In this document: in pieces, positions 16,405 to 24,506 of the stretch
Numbering within the stretch: the stretch's first letter is position 1
Layout: each line of letters starts with the position of its first letter
Assembly (NCBI RefSeq): GCF_937941905.1
Contig: NZ_CALDGS010000079.1
Location: forward strand, 13,543 to 77,542
Origin: an uncultured Mycolicibacterium sp.
Lineage (GTDB): Bacteria; Actinomycetota; Actinomycetes; Mycobacteriales; Mycobacteriaceae
Length of the DNA: 64,000 nt
Direction: 5' to 3'
Made by a program: the position numbers and the translations under genes
The notes under the pieces: generated by a model
Told to the model about the DNA's origin: nothing
Database searches by the model: none
What the model saw: the letters and a program-made list of their open reading frames with translations, nothing else

Positions 16405-17534
16405 CCACCACCGTCCCCACCGAGTCCACCGCGGAGTTCCGCTCCCGGCTGTCGGCCTGGCTCGACGAACACGACCTCGCCCCGCCGCCCGGGGAGCACG
16501 GCCTCGAGGCGACCATGCGCCAGTTCTTCCGGGTGCAGCGCGCCCTCTACGAAGCGGGCTGGAACCGCTACGGCTGGCCGGAGCACGCCGGCGGGCTGGG
16601 CGGGCCCGCCATCCTGCGGGCCGTGGTCGGTGAGGAGGTGGTCGGGCGCCGCCTGGCCGAGCCCGGACCGTACTCGATGCTCGAGGTGCTCGCCCCGACG
16701 ATGATCGACTACGCCACACCGGAACTGGCCGCCGAGATGCTGCCGAAGCTGCTGCGCGGCGAGGAGCTGTGGTGCCAGGGCTTCTCCGAGCCCGGCTCGG
16801 GCAGCGATCTGGCGTCGCTGTCGACCCGGGCCACCCCGCGCGGCGACCAGTGGGTGATCAACGGCCAGAAGGTGTGGACGAGCTTCGCGCAGTTCTCCCG
16901 GCGCTGCGTACTGCTCACCCGCACCGGTGATGCCGGCACCCCCGACCACGAGGCGATCACCGCGTTCTTCGTCGATCTGGACAGCCCGGGCATCACGGTG
17001 CGCCCGCTGCACACCATGCACGGCGTCGACGAGTTCTGCGAGGTGTACTTCGACGACGTCGTCGTCGACGCGAGCCGGATGCTGGGCCGGCCCGGCGACG
17101 GCTGGCGGCTGGCGATGGACCTGCTGCCCTACGAGCGCTCGACCTGCTTCTGGCAGCGCATCGCCTACCTGTACTCGCGGCTCGACGCACTCATCGCCGA
17201 GGTCAAGCACCGGGGTGCGACGGTCGACGCCGACCTCGGCGAGGTCTATCTGGCGCTGCACACCCTGCGCTGCCGGTCGCGGGCCACCGCGCACCGGTTG
17301 TCCGACGGGCACCGGCTCGGCCCGGAGACCTCCATCGACAAGGTGCTGCTGGCCGGCGCCGAGCAGCAGTTCTACGACACGGTGCGCGATCTGCTGCCCG
17401 GGGTGATCGAACTCGACGGCACCGACTGGCGTCCGGAGTTCCTGTACTCGCGGGCCGCCACCATCTACGGCGGCACCGCGGAGGTGCAGCGCAACATCAT
17501 CGCCCGGCGCCTGCTGGACCTTCCGAAGGAGTGA
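16401..17534 (+). CDS. Acyl-CoA dehydrogenase, large partner of a FadE pair
   Basis: 377-residue FadE with CQGFSEPGSGSDLASL, WVINGQKVWTS and the C-terminal YGGTAEVQRNIIARRLL. This C-terminus, followed by a short divergent FadE gene overlapping by four bases, is the arrangement of the alpha2-beta2 acyl-CoA dehydrogenases used in mycobacterial sterol side-chain degradation (ChsE type), in which one FAD is held between two unlike subunits. It would dehydrogenate a bulky polycyclic or branched acyl-CoA. The ATG at 16401 overlaps the upstream stop. Confidence 0.9.
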   Translation: MTTTVPTESTAEFRSRLSAWLDEHDLAPPPGEHGLEATMRQFFRVQRALYEAGWNRYGWPEHAGGLGGPAILRAVVGEEVVGRRLAEPGPYSMLEVLAPTMIDYATPELAAEMLPKLLRGEELWCQGFSEPGSGSDLASLSTRATPRGDQWVINGQKVWTSFAQFSRRCVLLTRTGDAGTPDHEAITAFFVDLDSPGITVRPLHTMHGVDEFCEVYFDDVVVDASRMLGRPGDGWRLAMDLLPYERSTCFWQRIAYLYSRLDALIAEVKHRGATVDADLGEVYLALHTLRCRSRATAHRLSDGHRLGPETSIDKVLLAGAEQQFYDTVRDLLPGVIELDGTDWRPEFLYSRAATIYGGTAEVQRNIIARRLLDLPKE

Positions 17535-17536
17535 GC

Positions 17537-18331
17537 GTGGACCAACAGTCGCTGCAGCTGCTCGAGGGCACGCTGCGCAAGACGATGCTCGCCAAGTCCG
17601 GTCCCGAGCTCGATACGGCGCTGGCCGAGCTGGGCTGGGCCGACATGCTCGACGACATGCCCGACGACGCGATCCGGCTGGTCTTCCGGCTGCTCGGCGA
17701 AACCGGTTCGCACGCCTCGGTGCTCAACGACGTCATCCTGGAGACCATCGGTGCGCTGCCCGGCGGCACCCCGCCCATGCCGTACGCCGGCAACCGCTGG
17801 GTGATCTGGGAGCGCACCGCGCCGCCGGCCGACCATCCGGTGCTCGGTGGGCTGCCGCTGCGCGAGGTGCCGGACGGGGAGACCATGCGGCTCGGGGAGG
17901 CGCGGCGCGCGGTGGGCTGGTGGCTGGTCGGCTCGGCGCGGGCGATGCTGGATCTGGCCCGCCGGCATGCCCTGGACCGGGTGCAGTTCGGCCGGCCGAT
18001 CGCGTCGTTCCAGGCGGTGCGGCACCGGCTGGCCGAGACCCTGGTGGCGATCGAGGGCGCCGAGGCCGCGCTGCAGCTGCCGCAGTCGGAGAACCCGGAC
18101 CTGACCGCGCTGCTGGCCAAGGCCGCCGCCGGCAAGGCCGCGCTCACCGCGGCCCGCAACTGCCAGCAGGTGCTCGGCGGGCTCGGGTTCACCGCCGAAC
18201 ACGAACTGCACCACCACGTCAAACGGGTGTTGGTGCTCGACGGCCTGCTCAACAGCACCGCCGAGATCACCCGAAAGGTGGGCGGCGGGCTGCGCGCCCG
18301 CGGATCGGCGCCGCGGCTGGCCACCCTGTAG
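17537..18331 (+). CDS. Acyl-CoA dehydrogenase, small partner of a FadE pair
   Basis: 264-residue FadE-like protein, much shorter than a canonical FadE and poor in the usual TEPG and GGTSE signatures. Recognisable are the C-terminal helical domain segments ARRHALDRVQFGRPIASFQAVRHRLAE and LGGLGFTAEHELHHHVKR. The second GTG (17537) is chosen because AAGGAG sits five bases upstream; the GTG at 17531 overlaps that site. It likely forms the heteromeric enzyme with the preceding gene and closes the Rieske operon. Confidence 0.86.
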   Translation: MDQQSLQLLEGTLRKTMLAKSGPELDTALAELGWADMLDDMPDDAIRLVFRLLGETGSHASVLNDVILETIGALPGGTPPMPYAGNRWVIWERTAPPADHPVLGGLPLREVPDGETMRLGEARRAVGWWLVGSARAMLDLARRHALDRVQFGRPIASFQAVRHRLAETLVAIEGAEAALQLPQSENPDLTALLAKAAAGKAALTAARNCQQVLGGLGFTAEHELHHHVKRVLVLDGLLNSTAEITRKVGGGLRARGSAPRLATL

Positions 18332-18348
18332 CGCGCCGCGATCGGTCG

Positions 18349-18378
18349 GTCACCCGGGTTCCGGCGTCGGTGGGTGAC
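18349..18378. terminator. Weak hairpin between convergent genes
   Basis: Seven-base arms GTCACCC (18349-18355) and GGGTGAC (18372-18378) in the 104-base gap where the Rieske operon and the leftward hydratase gene meet. No T-run is visible. Further GC-rich partial repeats fill the rest of the gap. Confidence 0.35.
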
Positions 18379-18435
18379 GGCCCGGGGTTGGTGGCGCCGG
18401 GCCGGCAGCGCCGGTGGGCCGTCCCGACCCCGCGG

Positions 18436-19218
18436 CTACTGGATATTGGCCTTCATCCCGTCGAGGTTGACCAGCACCGGCCAGCCGCCGACGGTCATCG
18501 CGTTGCCGTGCCCGGTCTGGTGGATGTCGAACACCGCCTGGACGGCCGCGTAGAAGCCCTGGATGTCCAGCGTCTGGTTGACCGCCCGTTTGGCCTGGCG
18601 CAGACCGAAGGCCGGCATCCGGGCGATCTGCTCGGCGAGCGCCCGGGTCTCGGCGTCGAGCCGGTCCCGGGGCACCACCCTGTTGACCATGCCGGTCTTC
18701 TCCACCTCCTCGGCGGTCATCGGGCGGCCGGTGAACAGGATCTCCTTGGCCTTGCGCGGTCCGAGTTCCCAGGTGTGACCGTGGTATTCGACGCCGCCGA
18801 TGCCCATCAGCACGACCGGGTCGGAGAACAGCGCGTCGTCGGCGGCGATGATCAGGTCGCACGGCCAGCACAGCAGCAGCCCGCCGGAGATGCACCGGCC
18901 CTGCACGGCGGCGATGGAGGGCTTGGGCACGTTGCGCCAGCGCAGCGAGTACTCCAGGTAACGGCGGGCCTCGTGGGTGTAGATGAACTCCAGGGTGAGC
19001 TTGTCCGGCACCGGGCCGCCGCCCTTGAGATCGTGGCCGGCGGAGAAGTGTTTGCCGTTGGCGCGCAGGATGATCACCGCGACCTCGGGGTCCTCGGCCG
19101 CGCGGGTCCAGGCGGCGTCGAGTTCGTCGAGCAGCTCCGGGTTCTGGGCATTGGCCGCATCCGGGCGGTTGAGCGTGATGGTGGCGATGCGATCGTCGAC
19201 CTCGTACTCGATGTACAC
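18436..19218 (-). CDS. Enoyl-CoA hydratase/isomerase
   Basis: 260-residue crotonase-fold protein. The oxyanion-hole segments are present: GKHFSAGHDL in the first half and GRCISGGLLLCWPCDLI in the second, followed by DDALFSDPVVLMGIGG where classical hydratases carry their acidic residues. It would hydrate or isomerise the enoyl-CoA made by the upstream FadE. The GTG at 19218 has GAGGA five bases upstream and lies eight bases after the FadE stop, forming a two-gene operon. Confidence 0.88.
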   Translation of the reverse strand: MYIEYEVDDRIATITLNRPDAANAQNPELLDELDAAWTRAAEDPEVAVIILRANGKHFSAGHDLKGGGPVPDKLTLEFIYTHEARRYLEYSLRWRNVPKPSIAAVQGRCISGGLLLCWPCDLIIAADDALFSDPVVLMGIGGVEYHGHTWELGPRKAKEILFTGRPMTAEEVEKTGMVNRVVPRDRLDAETRALAEQIARMPAFGLRQAKRAVNQTLDIQGFYAAVQAVFDIHQTGHGNAMTVGGWPVLVNLDGMKANIQ

Positions 19219-19226
19219 GTGCGTCC

Positions 19227-20405
19227 TCAATTCCTGGGCAGCCCGAGCAGCCGCTGGGCGATGATGTTGCGTTGGATCTCGGAGGTGCCGCCGGCGATGG
19301 TGCCGGCGAACGAACGGATGTAGCGCTCGAACCACCCCGCGGTGTAGGCGTCGAGGTTGTAGGGCGTGTACCGGCCGACCACCGCCGGGTGCGCCAGCGC
19401 CTCGGCGCCGGCGGCGTGCAGGGCGTGCTCGGTGGCCAGCTGCGCGGCCTCCGAACCGAGCAGTTTGAGCACGGACAGCCCCGCCACGTCCTCCGCGCCC
19501 CGGGCGGCGCGGGACAGCGCGATCGACCCCAGCAGCCGCAGCGCGTAGCTGTCCATGACCAGGGTGGCGTAGCGGTCCCGGTCCGGCGCGGTGCGCGGGG
19601 TGAAGTCGTCAAGCAGGTCGGTGAGCCGGTCGGCATAGCTGAGCCACAGCATGTTCCGCTCGTGGCCGAGCGAGCCGTTGGCCACCTTCCAGCCCCCGTT
19701 GAGCGGGCCGACGAGGTGCTCCGCGGGCACCCGGACATCGGTGAAGAACACCTCGTTGAAGTCCAGATCGTCGGGTGCACAGGCGGAGGCGAACGGCCGC
19801 CGCACCACCCCGGGCAGGTCGGTCGGGACGAGCAGCGCGCTGATGCCCTTGTGCTTGGGGGCATCCGGGTCGGTGCGGACGAACACCAGCAGCACGTCCG
19901 CGTCGTGGGCACCGGAGGTCCACACCTTCTGGCCGTTGACGACGAAGTGGTCGCCGCGCAACTCCGCGCGGGTGCGCAGGGAGGCCAGATCCGAGCCGGC
20001 GCCGGGCTCGCTCATGCCCAGCGCGGCGGTGAGCTCCGCGCGCAGGATCGGCACCGCCCAGCGCCGCTGCTGTTCCGGAGTGCCGAAGCTGATCAGCGCG
20101 GCCGCCACGATGCCGACACCCTGCGGGTTGAAGCTCGGGTAGATGCGGCGCCGGGCCAGTTCCTCGGCGTGCACGTACTGCTGCAGCACGCCGGCGTTGC
20201 GGCCGCCGAACTCCGGCGGGTTGCCCGGCACCAGCCAGCCGTGCTCGAACAGGGTGCGCTGCCACTGCCGGGCCCAGTCCGGCACGTGGCTGCTGGACCG
20301 GGACCGCTCGGCCGCCGCGACCGCCTCCGACGGCAGGTGTTCGGCCAGGAAGGCGACGAACTCGGCCCGGAACCGCTCCACGTCGGCGTCGAAGGTCAGT
20401 TGCAC
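19227..20405 (-). CDS. Acyl-CoA dehydrogenase (FadE)
   Basis: 392-residue FadE with ALGMSEPGAGSDLASL, FVVNGQKVWTSGAH and the C-terminal AGGTSEIQRNIIAQRLLGLP. The last is the pattern of FadE proteins that act in heteromers or on large substrates. GTG at 20405 is preferred, with GGAG just upstream; a TTG at 20429 is the alternative. It is transcribed divergently from a TetR gene, with the shared palindrome between them, and so is the most direct candidate target of that regulator. Confidence 0.9.
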   Translation of the reverse strand: MQLTFDADVERFRAEFVAFLAEHLPSEAVAAAERSRSSSHVPDWARQWQRTLFEHGWLVPGNPPEFGGRNAGVLQQYVHAEELARRRIYPSFNPQGVGIVAAALISFGTPEQQRRWAVPILRAELTAALGMSEPGAGSDLASLRTRAELRGDHFVVNGQKVWTSGAHDADVLLVFVRTDPDAPKHKGISALLVPTDLPGVVRRPFASACAPDDLDFNEVFFTDVRVPAEHLVGPLNGGWKVANGSLGHERNMLWLSYADRLTDLLDDFTPRTAPDRDRYATLVMDSYALRLLGSIALSRAARGAEDVAGLSVLKLLGSEAAQLATEHALHAAGAEALAHPAVVGRYTPYNLDAYTAGWFERYIRSFAGTIAGGTSEIQRNIIAQRLLGLPRN

Positions 20406-20453
20406 GGTGCTCCGGCCTCTGGATGACAAATGACTGGCTGGAATCCTGGAGGT

Positions 20454-20468
20454 GAGAATATTATTCTC
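20454..20468. promoter_or_regulatory. Shared operator-like palindrome, site 3
   Basis: GAGAAT-ATT-ATTCTC, a perfect inverted repeat, in the region between the leftward FadE gene and the rightward TetR gene. A second imperfect copy begins with GAGAAA at 20474. Because this site adjoins a regulator gene, it may be the autoregulatory operator and identifies that TetR as the likely binder of all six sites. Confidence 0.8.
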
Positions 20469-20590
20469 GTTGTGAGAAAGTTACAATCTCTGACACGACG
20501 GCCGCGAGGGGGTCCCGCACCGCGATGGGCAGACGAACTCCGGTACAGTCGGTGCATGTTCTCCGCACGCGGTCAGGATCCGAGCCGCCG

Positions 20591-21244
20591 GTGACGACGC
20601 CGAGTGAAGAGCCGGCCTGGAAGCAACGCGCGGTCGAACGCTCCATCAAGACCGCGAAGCTCCGCGCCGCTCAGCGCGTCCAGCGGTTCCTCGACGCCGC
20701 CCAGGCGATCATCATCGAGAAGGGCAGCACGGACTTCACCGTGCAGGAGGTCGTGGACCGGTCCCGGCAGTCGCTGCGCAGCTTCTACCTGCAGTTCGAC
20801 GGCAAGCACGAGTTGCTGCTCGCGCTGTTCGAGGATGCGCTGAGCAAGTCGGCCGAACAGATCCGCGCCGCCACCGCCAACTACTCCGACCCGCTGGAGA
20901 AACTGAAGGTGGCCGTCGAATTGCTCTACGAGCAGTCCCGGCCGGACCCGAACGCCAAGCGACCCCTGTTCACCGACTTCGCGCCGCGGTTGCTGGTGTC
21001 ACACCCCGCCGAGGTGAAGGTGGCGCACGCGCCGCTGCTGAACCTGCTGACCGAGCTGATGGAGGAGGCCGCCGCGGCCGGCAAGCTGCGCGAGGGCATC
21101 AACCCGAAGCGCATGGCCGCGATCACCATGCAGACGGTGATGTTCGTGGCCCAGTCCTCCGGCGGCAAGGACGACGCCACCACGCACCCCATCACCGCCG
21201 AAGAGGTGTGGGACTTCTGCTCGCACGGCTTCGCCCGGAACTGA
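20591..21244 (+). CDS. TetR family regulator, candidate master repressor
   Basis: 217-residue TetR-type protein. The HTH region reads RFLDAAQAIIIEKGSTDFT, then VQEVVDRSRQSLRSFYLQFDGKHELL. The C-terminal part is helical and would bind an acyl-CoA or pathway intermediate. The GTG at 20591 is taken as the start, since the conserved part of the protein begins there; an ATG at 20525 would add 22 residues. It is divergent from FadE with the palindrome at 20454-20468 between them. The other two TetR proteins and the IclR here have different repeats upstream, so this one is proposed to control the six-site regulon. Confidence 0.85.
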   Translation: MTTPSEEPAWKQRAVERSIKTAKLRAAQRVQRFLDAAQAIIIEKGSTDFTVQEVVDRSRQSLRSFYLQFDGKHELLLALFEDALSKSAEQIRAATANYSDPLEKLKVAVELLYEQSRPDPNAKRPLFTDFAPRLLVSHPAEVKVAHAPLLNLLTELMEEAAAAGKLREGINPKRMAAITMQTVMFVAQSSGGKDDATTHPITAEEVWDFCSHGFARN

Positions 21245-21380
21245 CCGCCACCCGGTAGAAGCACGTTCTCGCCAGGCGCCAACCGGCGCCGGAACCGGCG
21301 CGTCGGCGCGCGCTGTTCGCGGCGTTCTCAGGCCCGAATTCCGAATTAAGCGGACCGTCTAAACCGTCCGGCCCGGCATT

Positions 21381-21439
21381 CCCATTGACACAATGGGAAC
21401 CCGGTGACAAAGTGCTGAGCAGGTGCACAGCATTGTGTC
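21381..21439. promoter_or_regulatory. Palindromic operator and -35 element before P450
   Basis: Perfect inverted repeat CCCATTG-ACA-CAATGGG at 21381-21397, containing TTGACA (21385-21390), a consensus -35 hexamer. A further copy of the half-site, CATTGTGTC at 21431-21439, pairs exactly with GACACAATG at 21387-21395. The arrangement suggests an operator covering the promoter of the P450-SDR operon. It is unrelated to the palindrome shared by the other operons. The rest of the gap after the TetR gene shows nothing else. Confidence 0.65.
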
Positions 21440-21457
21440 GGATTCCCGCGAAAGGCG

Positions 21458-22669
21458 ATGCCCGTGACCGTCCGCGCACCCGGTGACGTCTACTACGACC
21501 CCTACGACGTCGAACTCAACGCCGACCCGTACCCGATGTTCAAACGGTTGCGCGAGGAGGCGCCGCTCTACTACAACGAGCAGCACAACTTCTACGCGCT
21601 GAGCCGGTTCGACGATGTCAACGCCGCCATCCTCGACCACGAGACGTTCAGCTCGGCCCGCGGCGCGATCGTCGAGATCATCAATTCCGGTATCGAGATT
21701 CCGCCCGGCACACTAATTTTCGAGGATCCCCCGATCCACAACATCCACCGCAACCTGCTGTCGCGGATGTTCACCCCGCGCCGGATCGCCGAACTGGAGC
21801 CCAAGATCCGCGAGTTCACGATCCGCTGCCTCGACGCGCTGCCCGACCCGCACCGCTTCGACTTCGTCAAGGACCTCGGCGCGCTCATGCCGATGCGGGT
21901 GATCGGCATGCTGCTGGGCATCCCCGAGGAGGACCAGCAGCGGGTCGTCGACCACGGCGATGCCACCCTGCGCACCGAGCGCGGCGGCAAGATGACCGAG
22001 AAGGAGACCGGGCCGCTGGCCACCGGCGAGGTGTTCGAGGACTACATCGGCTGGCGCGCCGAACACCCGTCGGACGACCTGATGACCGAGCTGATGAACG
22101 CCGAGTTCGTCGACGAGACCGGCACCCGCCGCACTCTGCGCCGCGACGAACTGCTGATGTACCTCACGGTGATCGCCACCGCGGGCAGCGAGACCACCAC
22201 CCGGCTGATCGGCTGGGCCGGCAAGGTGCTGGCCGACCATCCGGACCAGCGTCGCGAACTCGTCGCGGACCCCTCGCTGCTGCCGCGCGCGATCGAGGAG
22301 ATCCTGCGCTACGAGCCGCCGGCACCGCACGTGTCACGGTGTGCCACCCGCGATGTGGAGTACTACGGCCACACCGTCCCGAAGGGGTCGGCGGTGATGA
22401 TGCTCATCGGGGCGGCCAACCGCGACCACCGCCGGTTCCCGCCGGACGGCGACGTCTTCGACATCCACCGGGAGCCGCGCCAGCACCTGAGTTTCGGTGT
22501 CGGCACCCACTTCTGCATGGGCAACGCGCTGGCCCGGCTCGAGGGCCGCATCGCGCTGGAGGAGATCCTCAACCGCTTCCCCGTATGGGAGGTGGACCTG
22601 ACCAACGCCGAGCTCTCCCCCACCTCGACGGTCCGGGGCTGGGAGTCGATGCCGGCCGTCATCCCCTGA
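21458..22669 (+). CDS. Cytochrome P450
   Basis: 403-residue P450 with I-helix ATAGSETTTR, ExxR in EEILRYEPP and heme loop FGVGTHFCMG. The ATG at 21458 and the GTG at 21464 are both possible; GAAAGG is better spaced for the GTG. Unlike the other two P450 genes here it has no ferredoxin beside it, and instead is followed 39 bases later by a mycofactocin-type SDR, which could oxidise the alcohol it makes. The preceding gap holds a palindromic operator. Confidence 0.92.
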   Translation: MPVTVRAPGDVYYDPYDVELNADPYPMFKRLREEAPLYYNEQHNFYALSRFDDVNAAILDHETFSSARGAIVEIINSGIEIPPGTLIFEDPPIHNIHRNLLSRMFTPRRIAELEPKIREFTIRCLDALPDPHRFDFVKDLGALMPMRVIGMLLGIPEEDQQRVVDHGDATLRTERGGKMTEKETGPLATGEVFEDYIGWRAEHPSDDLMTELMNAEFVDETGTRRTLRRDELLMYLTVIATAGSETTTRLIGWAGKVLADHPDQRRELVADPSLLPRAIEEILRYEPPAPHVSRCATRDVEYYGHTVPKGSAVMMLIGAANRDHRRFPPDGDVFDIHREPRQHLSFGVGTHFCMGNALARLEGRIALEEILNRFPVWEVDLTNAELSPTSTVRGWESMPAVIP

Positions 22670-22708
22670 GAACCCATCACCGCCCACCGCAACCGGATCG
22701 AGGAGAAC

Positions 22709-23545
22709 ATGGCAGGACGGGTAGCAGACAAGGTCGCATTCATCACCGGCGCGGCCCGCGGTCAGGGCCGGGCGCACGCCGTCCGGCTGGCCGAGGAGGG
22801 CGCGGACATCATCGCCGTCGACATCTGCCGTCAGATCGACAGCGTGCAGATCCCGCTGTCCACACCGGAGGACCTGGCCGAGACGGCCGATCTGGTGAAG
22901 AACCTGGGGCGGCGCATCTACACCGCCGAGGTCGACGTGCGCGACTTCGACGCGCTCAAGGCGGCCGTGGACGCCGGCGTCGAACAGCTCGGCCGGCTCG
23001 ACATCATCGTGGCCAACGCCGGCATCGGCAACGGCGGTGCGACGCTGGATCAGACCAGCGAGCGCGACTGGACCGACATGATCGACGTGAACCTGGCCGG
23101 GGTGTGGAAGACGGTGAAAGCCGGTGTGCCGCACATCATCGCCGGCGGCCGGGGCGGCTCGATCATCCTGACCAGCTCGGTGGGCGGGCTGAAGGCCTAC
23201 CCGCACACCGGGCACTACGTGGCGGCCAAGCACGGCGTGGTGGGCCTGATGCGCACCTTCGCCGTCGAGCTGGGCCAGCACAACATCCGGGTGAACTCGG
23301 TGCACCCGACGAACGTGAACACCCCGCTGTTCATGAACGAGCCGACGATGAAGCTGTTCCGGCCGGACCTGGAGAACCCGGGCCCGGAGGACCTCAAGGT
23401 GGTCGCGCAGCTCATGCACACCCTGCCGATCGGCTGGGTGGAACCGGAGGACATCGCCAACGCGGTGCTGTTCCTGGCCTCCGACGAGGCCCGCTACATC
23501 ACCGGGGTGACCCTGCCGGTCGACGGCGGCAGCTGCCTGAAGTAG
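22709..23545 (+). CDS. Mycofactocin-coupled SDR
   Basis: 278-residue SDR. TGAARGQGRAHAVRLAEEGA and the following AVDIC are the marks of the mycofactocin-coupled SDR subfamily (TIGR03971 type), in which NAD stays bound and mycofactocin accepts the electrons. NAG and Ser/Tyr/Lys are present (TSSVGG; YVAAKHG). An insertion after the second strand (PLSTPEDLAETADLV) is also typical. AGGAG precedes the ATG. It is paired with the P450 upstream, suggesting sequential hydroxylation and alcohol oxidation. The mycofactocin biosynthesis genes are not in this window. Confidence 0.88.
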   Translation: MAGRVADKVAFITGAARGQGRAHAVRLAEEGADIIAVDICRQIDSVQIPLSTPEDLAETADLVKNLGRRIYTAEVDVRDFDALKAAVDAGVEQLGRLDIIVANAGIGNGGATLDQTSERDWTDMIDVNLAGVWKTVKAGVPHIIAGGRGGSIILTSSVGGLKAYPHTGHYVAAKHGVVGLMRTFAVELGQHNIRVNSVHPTNVNTPLFMNEPTMKLFRPDLENPGPEDLKVVAQLMHTLPIGWVEPEDIANAVLFLASDEARYITGVTLPVDGGSCLK

Positions 23546-23622
23546 CCGTGGCTGACGGCGGCGCTCGGGAAGCACCTCTCGGGCGTCACCACCGGAGCGG
23601 ACGCGGCGGCTGCCCCGCGGCC

Positions 23623-24429
23623 CTACGGGCCGAGCCGGTAGTCGCCGGTCCGCGGGTCGTGCACCCAGCCGCTCGCGGCCTGGGTACCGCCGTCGACGTG
23701 CAGCGTCTGGCCGGTGAGGTAGCTCGACATCTCCGATGCCAAAAACACCGCGACGGAGGCGATCTCATCCACCCGGCCCGCCCGGTTCATCGGGATGACC
23801 GGCGCCGGGGAGTCGGCGTCGAACCGACCGTCGGACAGCTGCATCAGCCCCTCGGTCACGATGACGTCCGGTGCGATCGCGTTCACCCGGATCCGGTGCG
23901 GCGCCAGCTCCAGCGCGGCGGTCTTGGTGTAGTTGATGACGCCGGCCTTCGCGGCGGCGTAGGCGGCGAACCCCGGGGCCGCACGCACACCCTCGATCGA
24001 GGTGATGGTGATGACGCTGCCGGGCAGGCCCGCGGCCACCAGTCGGCGAGCCACCCGCTGCGTGCACACCAGCACGTGGCGGAGATTACTGCGGTACAAC
24101 GCATCCCACCCGTTCTCGGTGGTCTCCAGCAGCGGTGAACGGAACGTTCCGCCGCTATTGTTGACCAGGATCGTCACCTCGCCGAGTTCCTCGGCGGTGC
24201 GCTCGAGCGCCGCGTCGACCTGGGCGCTGTCGCGCACGTCGACGGTGAGGCCCAGCGCTCCGATGCGCTCGGCGGCCGCCGCGCAGCGGTCCGGGTCGCG
24301 TTCCCAGATCGCCACCTTGGCCCCGAACGCCGCCAGCCCTTCGGCGATCCCACGGCCGATCCCGGCTCCCCCGCCGGTCACGACCGCGACCCGGCCGTTC
24401 AGCAGAATGTCCGACGGACTGATTGCCAC
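23623..24429 (-). CDS. SDR family oxidoreductase
   Basis: 268-residue classical SDR: TGGGAGIGRGIAEGL cofactor loop, a degenerate NNSGG in the NNAG position, TSIEG for the Ser, and YAAAKAG with the Tyr and Lys. The C-terminus extends past the usual VDGGTQ with a short Trp-rich tail. GTG start at 24429. It is the last gene of a leftward unit running from 33620, 77 bases after the fused CoA-transferase gene, and ends facing the P450-SDR operon. Confidence 0.87.
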   Translation of the reverse strand: MAISPSDILLNGRVAVVTGGGAGIGRGIAEGLAAFGAKVAIWERDPDRCAAAAERIGALGLTVDVRDSAQVDAALERTAEELGEVTILVNNSGGTFRSPLLETTENGWDALYRSNLRHVLVCTQRVARRLVAAGLPGSVITITSIEGVRAAPGFAAYAAAKAGVINYTKTAALELAPHRIRVNAIAPDVIVTEGLMQLSDGRFDADSPAPVIPMNRAGRVDEIASVAVFLASEMSSYLTGQTLHVDGGTQAASGWVHDPRTGDYRLGP

Positions 24430-24458
24430 GCCCGCAGCGTATCGGTTCCCCGTTCGAA

Positions 24459-24475
24459 CGGAACAGCCTTCCCGG
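24459..24475. repeat. 17-base repeat, intergenic copy
   Basis: A 17-base string beginning CGGAACAGC and ending TTCCCGG occurs here between SDR and CoA-transferase genes, and again with one mismatch at 25806-25822 inside the linker of the fused CoA-transferase. A partly complementary arm follows at about 24480-24497. Possibly a dispersed palindromic repeat family. Confidence 0.45.
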
Positions 24476-24506
24476 TCGCGATCTCGCGTTCCGAACGACC
24501 ACGGCC

